Shown: piece by piece, positions 22,961 through 31,916 of the stretch
Layout: each line of letters begins with the position of its first letter
Position numbering within the stretch: the first letter of the stretch is position 1
Source: Sphingomonas beigongshangi
GTDB lineage: Bacteria > Pseudomonadota > Alphaproteobacteria > Sphingomonadales > Sphingomonadaceae
Assembly (NCBI RefSeq): GCF_016820445.1
Contig: NZ_JADHDT010000003.1
Span: forward strand, 1-64,000
DNA length: 64,000 nucleotides
Direction of reading: 5' to 3'
The notes under the pieces: generated by a model
Told to the model about the DNA's origin: nothing
Databases searched by the model: none
The model's input: only the letters and a program-made list of their open reading frames with translations
Translations under genes and position numbers: made by a program

Positions 22961-23278
22961 TTAGCGGTAGACGCGGAAGCAGCGGCGCTCCGGGCCGTAC
23001 CAGCCGCGCTCGATCCGGCAGACGACACGGCTGCGTGCATAGCCGCCGCCCCAGCCGTAGCCGCCGCGATCCCATCCACCGCGGCCCCAGCCGCGATTGT
23101 CCCAGCCACGGCGATCCCAGTCGCGGCGATCCCAGTCGCGCCGGCCGCCGTCACGATGATCCCAACCGCGACCATGCCAGCCGCGATCACCCCAACCCTG
23201 CGCCGCGGCGGGCGTGGTGGCGGCGGTGAGCATACCGGCGGCAAGCGCGCCGGCTCCGAGCAAAGCTACGAGTTTCAT
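22961..23278 (-). CDS. Small secreted Trp/Arg/Gly-repeat protein
   Basis: A 105-residue protein with a signal peptide (VALLGAGALAAGMLTAATTP, then AAAQ). The mature part is built from WDRR and GW repeats (RRDWDRRDWDRRGWDNRGWG) and ends SRVVCRIERGWYGPERRCFR with two Cys. The DNA carries matching short tandem repeats around 23080-23170. No function is recognised; copies of such proteins vary in repeat number. Confidence 0.6.
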   Translation of the reverse strand: MKLVALLGAGALAAGMLTAATTPAAAQGWGDRGWHGRGWDHRDGGRRDWDRRDWDRRGWDNRGWGRGGWDRGGYGWGGGYARSRVVCRIERGWYGPERRCFRVYR

Positions 23279-23403
23279 GACGCATCTACTCCTTTCATGC
23301 GCTCAGTAATTTCCGAGCATGCACAAAGGATGCATCAGCGGCGATGCACGCGTGCTGAACCCGTCGTTGTGAAAATGTCAGGCTCGCTGACGCGGCGCCA
23401 CGG

Positions 23404-23712
23404 TCAGCCCGGGACGTGCACCGTCATACCGTCAAGCGCAGGCGTCAGGCGGACCTGGCACGCCAGCCGGCTGGTGGCGCGCGCATCCGGCGCGAGGTCG
23501 AGCAGATCCTCTTCCTCCTCGCTGGCGGCTGGCAGGCGGGGAAAGTCGGCGGGCGCGACGACGACATGACAGGTCGCGCACGCCATGTCGCCATCACAGG
23601 TGCCCTCCAGCGGCAAGCCCTGTGCCTGCGCCACGTCGAGCAGCCTCGCGCCCTCCGCTGCGACCGCGTCGATCGCTGCGCCGTCGGCGCCGACGAACCG
23701 GACCCGGATCAT
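23404..23712 (-). CDS. Adrenodoxin-type 2Fe-2S ferredoxin
   Basis: A 102-residue electron carrier. Three of the cluster ligands are in GTCDGDMACATCHVVV (C-x5-C-x2-C) and the fourth in SRLACQVRL. The start overlaps the desulfurase stop by four bases, which suggests a role in Fe-S assembly (like Isc ferredoxin) rather than with a P450. Confidence 0.9.
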   Translation of the reverse strand: MIRVRFVGADGAAIDAVAAEGARLLDVAQAQGLPLEGTCDGDMACATCHVVVAPADFPRLPAASEEEEDLLDLAPDARATSRLACQVRLTPALDGMTVHVPG

Positions 23713-24800
23713 GCGGCCACCCGTTGCCGATCGGCGGCCGCCTTGATCGCATCCAGGCCAGCCGCCAGCTCGTCCTGCGTCGTGTAACGGCCGTAACCGA
23801 TGCGGATGCTGGAGCGAGCCTCCGCTTCGCTGAGCCCGAGCGCGCGCAGCACGTGGCTCGACCGACCCGATCCGCTCGCGCAGGCCGACCCGGCGGAGAA
23901 GGCGATATCGCGGCAGTCGCTCATCAGCCGCGCGACGTCGAGCCCGGCGCGGCGGAGGTTCAGATTGCCGCGATAGCGATGCCGCACGGACCCATTGATC
24001 GTCCAGCCCGCCAGCATGTCCGTCGCAAGGGTCCAGAGGCGATCGAGGTGGCGATCGTCGTCATTCTCGCGATCGTGCATCTCCAACGCGGCGGCGCCGA
24101 AGCCGGCGCACAAAGCCGGCGACAGCGTACCCGACCGGCCAGCCGCCTCCTGCGCGCCGCCGTGCAGCAGCGGTTCCAGCATCACGCCATCGCCGATCCA
24201 CAGGCCTCCGATCCCCTTGGGGCCGTGCAATTTGTGCGCCGACATGGCGACGAGGTCGCAGCCCGCCGGAAGAGGCACGCGGCCATAACCCTGCACCGCG
24301 TCGCAGAGCATCAGCGCGCCAGCGGCCTTCGCCATGGTGGCGATCTCGGCGATCGGCTGGATCACGCCGATCTCGTTGTTGACCAGCATCGCGGCGACGA
24401 GCCCCGTCCCCGGCCGGATCGCGTCCGCCATCCTGTCGAGGTCGACGAGGCCGTCCGCCCCGACCGGCACCACGGTGACGTCGCGGCCGCGTCGCGCCTC
24501 CGCGGCGACGGTGTCCAGCACAGCGGCATGCTCGGTCGCCAGCGTGACGATCGGCCCCGTCGTGCCCTTGATCGCCCAGTTGAGCGCCTCGGTCGCCCCG
24601 CTCGTGAAGGCCAGCGCGCCCGCACCGGCCGGGCCGATCCCCTCGACCTGCATCCGCGCGACCTCGATAGCCGCCTTCGCCTGCCGCCCCGCGCGATGCG
24701 CCGAATGCGGATTGGCATGCTGCGTCTGCAACCAGGGAAGCATCGCGGCGAGCGCCTCGGGCGCCAGCGGCGTCGTCGCCTGATAATCGAGATAGATCAT
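23709..24800 (-). CDS. Cysteine desulfurase, IscS/NifS type (second of two)
   Basis: A 363-residue PLP enzyme that takes sulfur from cysteine. It starts MIYLDYQATTPLAPEA; the PLP Lys is in AMSAHKLHGPKGIGG and the persulfide Cys in FSAGSACASGSG. The start at 24800 overlaps the stop of the upstream paralogue (ATGA); an earlier ATG lies inside that gene. Its relationship to the upstream copy is roughly that of two different subgroups, not of a recent duplicate. Confidence 0.9.
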   Translation of the reverse strand: MIYLDYQATTPLAPEALAAMLPWLQTQHANPHSAHRAGRQAKAAIEVARMQVEGIGPAGAGALAFTSGATEALNWAIKGTTGPIVTLATEHAAVLDTVAAEARRGRDVTVVPVGADGLVDLDRMADAIRPGTGLVAAMLVNNEIGVIQPIAEIATMAKAAGALMLCDAVQGYGRVPLPAGCDLVAMSAHKLHGPKGIGGLWIGDGVMLEPLLHGGAQEAAGRSGTLSPALCAGFGAAALEMHDRENDDDRHLDRLWTLATDMLAGWTINGSVRHRYRGNLNLRRAGLDVARLMSDCRDIAFSAGSACASGSGRSSHVLRALGLSEAEARSSIRIGYGRYTTQDELAAGLDAIKAAADRQRVAA

Positions 24801-25879
24801 GCGGCGAAGCGCCGCGTCGCCCTGGCCATCGCGCGCCATGCGGCGATGAAGGCATCGACGTCCGCCGCATCCGTGTCGCGGCCGAAGCTGACGCGGATCA
24901 CTTCCCGCCCCGCCGCCTCGTCCCAGCCCATCGCGGCAAGGACATGGCTGGGCTTCATGCTGCCGCTGGAGCAGGCGCTGCCGGCCGACACCGAAAAGCC
25001 GGCCGCATCGAGACGGATCAGCTGCACTGCCGCCGCGACGCCGGGCAGGCGATAGGAGGCGATGGCGGAATGGCGCGGGCTGGCATCCGCCACGATCTCT
25101 CCCCCCGAGCGGCGGATCGCATCGTCGAGATGCGCCCGCAGCGCCGCATGCTGCGGCTCCTCCTCGGCGAGCGCGGCAGCATAGCCCAGTACGCCGGGCA
25201 GGTTCTCCGTGCCGGGACGATAGCCGCGTTCCTGCCCGCCGCTCGGGCTGAGCATCGCGAGGTCGCGGACGAGCAGAGCGCCCACGCCCGGCGGCCCGCC
25301 CCGCTTATGCGCGGACAGGGCGACCAGGTCGGCGTGATCGGCAAGCGCGACCGAGGCGGGCATCTGCGCCGCATCGACCAGCAGCCAGCCACCCGCAGAA
25401 TGGACGATCGCGGCGATCTCCGCGATCGGCTGGCGCACGCCAGTCTCGCTATTGGCCCATTGCACGCAGACGAGGGTAGGCTCCGCGCCCGCCAGCGCCG
25501 CCTGCAGCGCGTCGCGGTCGACGATGCCATCGGCGCCGACCGGAATCACCGCCGAGGCTTCCGCGCCGGCGCGCATCACCGCATCATGCTCGACCGCGGT
25601 GATCAGGCGGCGCGATACCGTCGTGCGGCCGAGCGCGATCGCCAGTGACTCGCTGGCACCGCTGGTCAGCAGCACTTCGCCTACCCAGCCGTGCGCCGCG
25701 CCGATCGCGGCGCGCGCCTCCTCCAGCGCGGCGCGCGCGGCGCGGCCCTCGCGGTGCGGCGACGACGGATTGGCCCAGAGCGCGAAGCCGCGCTCGACGC
25801 CGGCACGTGCGGCGGCGGTCGTCGGCGTAGTCGCGGCATGGTCGAGATAGATGCGGGCAGCCAAGGCGGCGGGTTCCAA
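24797..25879 (-). CDS. Cysteine desulfurase, IscS/NifS type (first of two)
   Basis: A 360-residue PLP enzyme. The N-terminus is RIYLDHAATTPTTAAARAGV, the PLP Lys is in VALSAHKRGGPPGVGA and the persulfide Cys in SAGSACSSGSMKPSHVLAAM. Both catalytic residues are present, so it is not a decayed copy. It leads an overlapping trio with the second desulfurase and the ferredoxin. A cognate SufE is encoded at 4987. Confidence 0.88.
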   Translation of the reverse strand: MEPAALAARIYLDHAATTPTTAAARAGVERGFALWANPSSPHREGRAARAALEEARAAIGAAHGWVGEVLLTSGASESLAIALGRTTVSRRLITAVEHDAVMRAGAEASAVIPVGADGIVDRDALQAALAGAEPTLVCVQWANSETGVRQPIAEIAAIVHSAGGWLLVDAAQMPASVALADHADLVALSAHKRGGPPGVGALLVRDLAMLSPSGGQERGYRPGTENLPGVLGYAAALAEEEPQHAALRAHLDDAIRRSGGEIVADASPRHSAIASYRLPGVAAAVQLIRLDAAGFSVSAGSACSSGSMKPSHVLAAMGWDEAAGREVIRVSFGRDTDAADVDAFIAAWRAMARATRRFAA

Positions 25880-25993
25880 TTGCGTGAAGGGGCGGTCCGC
25901 CTATATAGCGCGGCAATCCCTGCGCTCCACCGGGTCGCGTCCTGATCCAGGATGCGACCTGCGCGGCGCGCGTCCCTCTACGGCGCGAGACCC

Positions 25994-26650
25994 ATGCCCG
26001 AAGTCATCTTTCCCGGCCCGGAAGGCCGCCTCGAAGGGCGCTTCGCCCCCGCTCCACGCCCGCGCGCACCCGTCGCGATGATCCTCCACCCGCATCCCAA
26101 TGCCGGCGGCACGATGAACAACCGGCTGGTGCAGGAACTCTACAAGACCTTCCAGCGCCGCGGTTTCGCCACCTTGCGCTTCAACTTCCGCGGCGTCGGC
26201 AAGAGCCAGGGCGTGTTCGACAATGGCGTCGGCGAACTGAGCGATGCGGCGAGCGCGCTCGACTGGGTGCAGAGCTTCCACCCCGAGGCCTCGACGACGT
26301 GGATTGCGGGAGTCAGCTTCGGCGCCTGGATCGGCATGCAGCTGCTGATGCGTCGGCCTGAGATCCGCGGTTTCATTTCGATCGCGCCGCCCGCCAACAT
26401 GTACGATTTCAGCTTCCTCGCCCCCTGCCCGTCCTCCGGCATCATCATCCAGGGCGAGGCGGACGAGGTCGCGACGCCGGGCGCGACGCAGAAGCTGGTC
26501 GACAAGTTGCGCACGCAGAAGCACATCACGATCCATCACGACGTGATCCCGAAGGCGAACCATTTCTTCGAGCACGAGACGCCCGAGCTGATGGCGTCGG
26601 TGGACCGTTATCTGGACATGCGGCTCGACCCGAACTCTCCGATCCGCTGA
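25994..26650 (+). CDS. Alpha/beta hydrolase
   Basis: A 218-residue hydrolase of the short-chain COG2945 type. The oxyanion loop is ILHPHPNAGGTMNN, the NFRGVGKSQG motif follows, the nucleophile elbow is GVSFGAW and the C-terminal His is in PKANHFFEHE. Substrate unknown. The start at 25994 begins MPEVIFPGPEG; in-frame sequence upstream is not conserved-looking. It is divergent from the desulfurase genes. Confidence 0.85.
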   Translation: MPEVIFPGPEGRLEGRFAPAPRPRAPVAMILHPHPNAGGTMNNRLVQELYKTFQRRGFATLRFNFRGVGKSQGVFDNGVGELSDAASALDWVQSFHPEASTTWIAGVSFGAWIGMQLLMRRPEIRGFISIAPPANMYDFSFLAPCPSSGIIIQGEADEVATPGATQKLVDKLRTQKHITIHHDVIPKANHFFEHETPELMASVDRYLDMRLDPNSPIR

Positions 26651-26689
26651 TCGTTGGTCGGGCGCGGGACGGCGGGGGCCGTTCCGCGC

Positions 26690-29029
26690 TCAGGCCTGGC
26701 GTTGCTGCGGCATCGCGAACGGCGCTTCGCTTCGCGCCGCACCGAACAGATAGCCTTGCGCCTGGGGGCACCCCTCCTCCAGCACCATCTGGCGCTGCGC
26801 CTCCGTCTCCACGCCCTCGGCGACGACGGGCAAGTTCAGGCTCCTGCCCAGGCCGACGATCGCGCGGACGATCGATCGCGCGGTTTCGTCGTCGCCGACC
26901 GAGCTGACGAAGCTGCGGTCGATCTTGATCTTGTCGAACGGGAAGGACTGGAGGTTGCTGAGCGAGGAATAGCCCGTGCCGAAATCGTCCATCGCGACGC
27001 GCACGCCCAACGCCTTGACGGCGTGCAGCGTCCGCAGCGTCGTCTCCCGATGGCGCAGCAGGACGGATTCGGTGATCTCCAGTTCCAGTCGCCCCGGCGC
27101 GAGGCCGCTGTCCTCCAGCGCCGCGCGCACCACCGCCGCCAGATTGGGCAGGCGAAACTGGACGGGCGAGACGTTGACCGCGATGCTGATCCCGTCCGGC
27201 CAGCCGGCGGCGGCACGGCACGCCTGGCGCAGCACCCATTCGCCGATCGGGATGATCGCGCCCGTTTCCTCCGCGATCGGCACGAACAGTTCGGGCGGCA
27301 CGTCGCCGCGCTCCGGGTGCGTCCAACGCAGCAGCGCCTCGTAACCGACGACGGAGCCGAAGGCGGTCGAGACGAGCGGCTGGAACGCAAGGTGGAGCTC
27401 GTCGCGCGTGATCGCATGGCGCAGATCGTGCTCCAGCGCCCGCCGGTCGCGCGCCAGCCGGTCCATCTCGTCGTCGAAGAAGCAGGCGAGGCCCCGCCCC
27501 TCCTGCTTGGCGCGATAGAGGGCGACGTCGGCATTGTGCCTCAGCACGTCCGCGCTGGCACCGTCCTGCGGGTAATTGGCGACTCCCAGGCTGCAGCCGA
27601 CCGCCATCGGATCGCGCGCGGGATCCATCTCGCCCGCGAACATCGCCAATATGCGCGCGGCCAGCACGCGGGCGCCGTCCGCGCCGGTTTCGTGGCGCTG
27701 GAGGATCACGAATTCGTCGCCACCGATCCGCGCGACCACATCGCCCTCGCGGACGCTGGCGCGCAGCATCCCCGACACGCGCTGCAGGATCTCGTCTCCG
27801 GCGGCGTGGCCGAAGACGTCGTTGACCGCCTTGAACCGGTCCAGGTCCACCGCGATCAACGAGAACGGCCGGTCCTGCACGATCGCCAGCGCGAGCTGCC
27901 GGTCGAACGCCGCCCGGTTGGGCAGGTCGGTGAGCGGATCGTGCGACGCGAGATGTTCGACCGCACGCTGGGCGCGATAGCGTTCGGTCAGGTCGCGGAT
28001 CGCCAGCACGGTGCAGTCCCGCCCCCGGTATTCGAGGTGATGGACCGCAACCTCGACGACCTGGTCCTCGGTATCGCGACGGCGGAACCGCGTTTCGAAG
28101 GGACGGGCGTCACGGGCTTCCGTCGCGGGACCGCCGGGCTCGCCGGCGTCGCACCCCTCGAGCCATCGCGATGGCGCGGTGCCGAGGAGATCGCCGAGGC
28201 TGCAACCGAACATCGCGCACGCCTGGGCATTCGCCTCGACGATCCTGCCGTCGTTGACGATGACCAGCCCCTCGCGCGTCGCGTCCGCCAGCCCGTGGAG
28301 ATCGGTGAGCAGCCGATCGAACACCGCCGCGGCGATCGACGATCCGACCAGCACGAGCGTGACGAGGACGATCGCCCATACCAGCCATGCGCCCGATCCG
28401 CCGTCCGCACTCAGCCCCAGCGTCGGATCGGGAACGAGCGTGGCGGACGACATCGCCGTGAAGTGCAGCGTCACGATCGCCAGGATTGTCGCTCCGCTGG
28501 GCGCCGCGAGCCGCAGCCAGCCACGCAGCGCGTAGAACGCGACGAAGGCGCCGGACAGCGCCAGCCACGCAATGCCGAAGGCCACGGCGATCGGCCGGGG
28601 ATCGTAGCGGATCGTCGCCGGCGCGATGATCGCCGCCATGCCGGTGAAATGCATGCCGGCGATACCCAGCGTCGAGATGCATCCCGCGGCCGTCGCCCGA
28701 ACGGCGCCCGGCGACCGGCCCAGCGCCAGAAACGCCATCCAGAATGCCGCGACGGCGACGACGACGGACAGGGTGGTCAGCGCCACGTCGAAACCGATCG
28801 GCATGCCGCCGCGATAGGCGAGCATCGCGATGAAATGGGTCGCCCAGATCGCGCCCCCGGCGACCAGCGCCGCCGCGGCGATCCAGTGCCGCCGTCGCCG
28901 TTCGACGCAATCGAGCGATCGCCGCAGCAGGAAGAACAGCGACCCGATGCCGATCGTGCAGATCGCCGCGGCCAGGATCACCAGCCGGTAATCGTGCTGG
29001 CCGATCACACATTCCAAAACGTTGAACAC
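26690..29029 (-). CDS. MHYT-PAS-GGDEF-EAL cyclic-di-GMP protein
   Basis: A large integral membrane signalling protein. The N-terminal MHYT sensor has several membrane spans and the repeated motifs THFIAML, MHFTGM and LHFTAM, thought to bind metal for gas sensing. A PAS domain follows, then a GGDEF domain with intact RIGGDEFVIL and an EAL domain with intact GYEALLRW and DDFGTGYSS. Both synthesis and breakdown of cyclic di-GMP are possible. GTG 29029 (779 residues) starts right before the sensor (FNVLECVIGQHDYRLVIL); the frame also opens at ATG 29170 through AT-rich DNA. Confidence 0.88.
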   Translation of the reverse strand: MFNVLECVIGQHDYRLVILAAAICTIGIGSLFFLLRRSLDCVERRRRHWIAAAALVAGGAIWATHFIAMLAYRGGMPIGFDVALTTLSVVVAVAAFWMAFLALGRSPGAVRATAAGCISTLGIAGMHFTGMAAIIAPATIRYDPRPIAVAFGIAWLALSGAFVAFYALRGWLRLAAPSGATILAIVTLHFTAMSSATLVPDPTLGLSADGGSGAWLVWAIVLVTLVLVGSSIAAAVFDRLLTDLHGLADATREGLVIVNDGRIVEANAQACAMFGCSLGDLLGTAPSRWLEGCDAGEPGGPATEARDARPFETRFRRRDTEDQVVEVAVHHLEYRGRDCTVLAIRDLTERYRAQRAVEHLASHDPLTDLPNRAAFDRQLALAIVQDRPFSLIAVDLDRFKAVNDVFGHAAGDEILQRVSGMLRASVREGDVVARIGGDEFVILQRHETGADGARVLAARILAMFAGEMDPARDPMAVGCSLGVANYPQDGASADVLRHNADVALYRAKQEGRGLACFFDDEMDRLARDRRALEHDLRHAITRDELHLAFQPLVSTAFGSVVGYEALLRWTHPERGDVPPELFVPIAEETGAIIPIGEWVLRQACRAAAGWPDGISIAVNVSPVQFRLPNLAAVVRAALEDSGLAPGRLELEITESVLLRHRETTLRTLHAVKALGVRVAMDDFGTGYSSLSNLQSFPFDKIKIDRSFVSSVGDDETARSIVRAIVGLGRSLNLPVVAEGVETEAQRQMVLEEGCPQAQGYLFGAARSEAPFAMPQQRQA

Positions 29030-29175
29030 CGCCCCACCCAATAACCGCCAAGCGTTGCGCGTATTCTGATCAATTTGAGATAATGGAAGGTTTACGAGCG
29101 ACAGGAGATTGAACCGCCGCGGTTGGATATTAGCACCACCGTCATGAGCAAGCGAAGTTCTACGAACCAATTCAG

Positions 29176-29202
29176 TTCTATTCGAAATATGATTGAATAG
29201 AA
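29176..29202. promoter_or_regulatory. AT-rich inverted repeat upstream of the MHYT gene
   Basis: TTCTATTC-N11-GAATAGAA is a perfect 8-base inverted repeat in the most AT-rich stretch of the window (29090-29215), between the MHYT gene and the small protein ending at 29243. It may be an operator or part of a promoter region. If the longer MHYT frame (start 29170) is used, it would lie just upstream of that start. Confidence 0.35.
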
Positions 29203-29242
29203 TTTTGTAAGCAAAACCATAGTCGGGAGCCGGCGCGCGCCG

Positions 29243-29422
29243 TCACAGCGACCAGATCATGACATTGCCGAGCAGGACTGCCGCCATGATCAGCAGCAGA
29301 AGGGCCTTCTTGCGATCCTGCCCCTTGGCCCAGAGCGCGCCGCCGCCGATCAGGCAGGCGAAACAGGCGATCATCGCGATGGCCGGTGCCGCTTGGGCGA
29401 TGGCGCCGAGCGGCCCGTTCAT
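29243..29422 (-). CDS. Small two-span membrane protein
   Basis: A 59-residue protein (MNGPLGAIAQAAPAIAMIAC) with two membrane spans separated by WAKGQDRKK. Its start overlaps the threonine dehydratase stop (ATGA), so it is translated from the same message. Not recognised. The longer overlapping frames are not supported by a start signal. Confidence 0.6.
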   Translation of the reverse strand: MNGPLGAIAQAAPAIAMIACFACLIGGGALWAKGQDRKKALLLLIMAAVLLGNVMIWSL

Positions 29423-30411
29423 GCCATTTCCCCGGCCCGGGCCGCGGCTTCGACGCCGATCGCGCGCGCATAGGCTTCCATGTCGACATTGCCCCCCGAC
29501 AGGATCACCAGCGTGCGCGGCTGGGGCTCGACCTTGCCCGCCAGCAGCGCGGCGAGCGCGACGGCGCCGCCCGGCTCGACGACCAGATGCAGATGCTCCG
29601 CGGCCCAGCGTTGCCCGGCCCGCACCTCGCGCTCGCTGACCGCCACCCCCGTGGCGTCGCGCCGCGACAGCACGTCGAACGTCAGCGGCGATACGCGCTG
29701 GGTTTGCAGCGAGTCGCACGCGGTCGGCGGCGGATTGGGTCCGACGGGCTCTATCCAGCTTGCTTCCAGGCTGCGGCGCATGTCGTCCCAACCTTCCGGC
29801 TCGACCACGGTGATCGCCGCGTCCTGGAGCGCGAGGGCGATCCCCGCCGCCAGGCCCCCGCCCCCGCACGGAACGACGACGCGTGCGGGGGCACCCAGAC
29901 CTGCCGCATGCATCTGGACCGCCGCCTCGACCCCGGCGCTGCCCTGCCCTTCGATGATCCAGGGGTCGTCGAAACTCGGAACGAGCGTGGCGCCGCGGGC
30001 CTCCGCGAGCTGCGCCGCGATCCGTTCGCGCGACTCCGTCGCCCGGTCATAGCGCACGACCTCCGCACCCAAAGCGAGCGTCCCGGCGAGCTTCGCGGCG
30101 GGCGCGTCGGCGGGCATGACGATCGTCGCCGCCATGCCGAGTCGCCTCGCCGCCCAGGCGACGCCCTGCGCGTGATTGCCGCTCGAGAAGGCGACGACAC
30201 CCCGCGCGCGCGTTTCCTCGTCCAGCGCAGTCAGGCGGTGCCATGCGCCACGAATCTTGAAGGCACCGACCGGCTGCAGCGATTCCGCCTTGAACGCGAC
30301 CTCTATGCCCTTGATTTCCTTCACGAATAGCGGCGTCGGCGGCAGGATGCGGGCGACCTTCTCCGCGGCGTCCCTGACCCCGGCGCGCGTCGGCTGTCGC
30401 AAAATCGTCAC
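29419..30411 (-). CDS. Threonine/serine dehydratase (PLP fold II)
   Basis: A 330-residue enzyme of the tryptophan-synthase-beta superfamily. The PLP Lys is Lys52 in LQPVGAFKIRGAWHRL; the SSGNHAQGVA asparagine loop and the phosphate-binding glycine loop PCGGGGLAAGIA follow. It lacks the ACT-like regulatory domain, so it is of the short, catabolic or serine-racemase-like type rather than biosynthetic IlvA. It is divergent from ornithine decarboxylase. Confidence 0.88.
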   Translation of the reverse strand: MTILRQPTRAGVRDAAEKVARILPPTPLFVKEIKGIEVAFKAESLQPVGAFKIRGAWHRLTALDEETRARGVVAFSSGNHAQGVAWAARRLGMAATIVMPADAPAAKLAGTLALGAEVVRYDRATESRERIAAQLAEARGATLVPSFDDPWIIEGQGSAGVEAAVQMHAAGLGAPARVVVPCGGGGLAAGIALALQDAAITVVEPEGWDDMRRSLEASWIEPVGPNPPPTACDSLQTQRVSPLTFDVLSRRDATGVAVSEREVRAGQRWAAEHLHLVVEPGGAVALAALLAGKVEPQPRTLVILSGGNVDMEAYARAIGVEAAARAGEMA

Positions 30412-30496
30412 TTTTTATCCTTTCGGCCCATAACCCACTTTACATGGGGGATCATCACTCCTAACTCGCGCCTCCGCTGCCCCATGGGACTTCCAA

Positions 30497-30534
30497 CCGC
30501 AAGGCAGCTTTTGTTGTCGTCATGCCGCAAGGCA
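30497..30534 (+). other. Repeated CCGCAAGGCA in the ornithine decarboxylase leader
   Basis: CCGCAAGGCA occurs at 30497-30506 and again at 30525-30534, 28 bases apart, the second copy covering the first codons of the annotated start. Ornithine decarboxylase leaders of alphaproteobacteria often carry regulatory RNA, so this could be a leader element. I did not identify a known motif. Confidence 0.3.
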
Positions 30535-31799
30535 ATTGGAGGTCCCTTGAGTTGCACCAGCATCATCGCGCGCTGGGGCTAGCGCCCCTCTCGACCGCCC
30601 GTTCCGCCGTTCTCGCGGGGGGCATCGACATCGCAAAGCGTAACCCGGTCGAGCCGGTAACGCTGGTTCGTCCGCACGCCGCGGCACGGGCTGCCCGATT
30701 CTTCGCCGAGAAGTTTCCGGGCAAGGCCATGTATGCGGTGAAGGCGAATCCCGATCCCGCGCTGATCGCGACGCTGTTCGCGAACGGCATCACGACGTTC
30801 GACGTCGCCTCGATCGCCGAGGTGCGGCTGGTCGCGCGTACCGAGCCTGAGGCCAGCCTGTGCTTCATGCACCCGGTCAAGGCGCCGGAGGCCATCCGCG
30901 AGGCGTATTTCGTCCATGGCGTGCGCACCTTCAGCCTCGATTCGATCGAGGAGCTGGAGAAGATCGTCGTGGCGACGACGGACGAAGAGGGCCGGAGCGC
31001 GAGCGACCTGACCCTGTGCGTGCGCCTGCGCGTATCGTCGGAACATGCCGCGCTGTCGCTGGGCTCGAAGTTCGGCGTCGGTCCCGACGAGGCGAAGGAC
31101 CTGCTGATCCGCACCCGCCAGGTCGCGGACGCGCTCGGCATATGTTTTCATGTCGGCAGCCAGGCGATGACGCCCGAGGCCTATGCCAATGCCATGGAGC
31201 GCGTCCGCGCGGCGATCGTGCTGGCGGCGGTGACGGTCGACGTGATCGACGTCGGCGGCGGTTTCCCCTCGGCCTATCCCGGCATGACCCCGCCGCCGCT
31301 GGAGCGCTATTTCGAGACGATCCATCGCGCCTTCGAGAGCCTGCCGATCAGCTATTCGGCGGAACTCTGGGCGGAACCGGGCCGTGCGCTGTGCGCCGAA
31401 TACAGTTCGGTCGTCGTGCGCGTCGAGCGTCGCCGCGGCTCGGAGCTGTACATCAACGACGGCGCCTATGGCTCGCTGTTCGACGCGGCGCACATCGGCT
31501 GGAACTATCCGGTCGCGCTGCTGCGCGAGCCGGAGTCGACGGTCCGCGACCATCCGTTCAGCTTCTGGGGCCCTACGTGCGACGACCTCGACCGGATGGA
31601 GGGCCCCTTCCCCCTGCCGGCTGACGTCGGCACGGGCGACTTCATCGAGGTCGGCATGCTGGGCGCCTACGGCGCGGCGATGCGGACCGGCTTCAACGGA
31701 TTCGGCACCGGCGAGACGGTCACCGTTTCGGACGAGCCGATGGCGTCCATGTACATGGGCGAACAGCCGGCGGTTCAATCGAACGTCGTCAAGCTGTAA
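30522..31799 (+). CDS. Ornithine/lysine decarboxylase, fold III PLP enzyme
   Basis: A 425-residue alanine-racemase-fold decarboxylase. The PLP Lys is in MYAVKANPDP, the glycine-rich PLP phosphate loop is DVGGGFPSAYPGM and the active-site Cys is in FWGPTCDDLDRMEG, the ornithine decarboxylase signature. It makes putrescine or cadaverine. The start is uncertain: ATG 30522 has a poor context, while TTG 30552 follows GGAGG at good spacing. It precedes the deoxyhypusine-synthase-like gene. Confidence 0.88.
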   Translation: MPQGNWRSLELHQHHRALGLAPLSTARSAVLAGGIDIAKRNPVEPVTLVRPHAAARAARFFAEKFPGKAMYAVKANPDPALIATLFANGITTFDVASIAEVRLVARTEPEASLCFMHPVKAPEAIREAYFVHGVRTFSLDSIEELEKIVVATTDEEGRSASDLTLCVRLRVSSEHAALSLGSKFGVGPDEAKDLLIRTRQVADALGICFHVGSQAMTPEAYANAMERVRAAIVLAAVTVDVIDVGGGFPSAYPGMTPPPLERYFETIHRAFESLPISYSAELWAEPGRALCAEYSSVVVRVERRRGSELYINDGAYGSLFDAAHIGWNYPVALLREPESTVRDHPFSFWGPTCDDLDRMEGPFPLPADVGTGDFIEVGMLGAYGAAMRTGFNGFGTGETVTVSDEPMASMYMGEQPAVQSNVVKL

Positions 31800-31824
31800 C
31801 GCCGTCTTCCTAATGCAACCGCTT

Positions 31825-31852
31825 CCCCTTCCCGCCTCACGGCGGGAGGGGG
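31825..31852. repeat. GGGAGGGG hairpin repeat between polyamine genes
   Basis: CCCCTTCCCGCC-TCAC-GGCGGGAGGGG forms a strong hairpin between the decarboxylase and the deoxyhypusine-synthase-like gene. It could lower readthrough between the two. It belongs to the repeat type at 4880, 20004 and 55811. Confidence 0.55.
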
Positions 31853-31916
31853 CCATTTGGGTTTTCCGCGTCCCCAATCGAACGACGGCGGGTCTTGGAA
31901 CAGGCAAAGGCCAGTC

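Noticed and set aside
23080..23170. Short tandem CGATCCCAG repeats as a CRISPR or satellite.
   Set aside because: They are codons for the WDRR repeats of a small secreted protein and have no spacers.
29178..29489. A 103-codon frame across the start of the threonine dehydratase neighbour region.
   Set aside because: It overlaps the better-supported 59-residue membrane protein in another frame and has an Arg/Pro-rich, non-protein-like composition.
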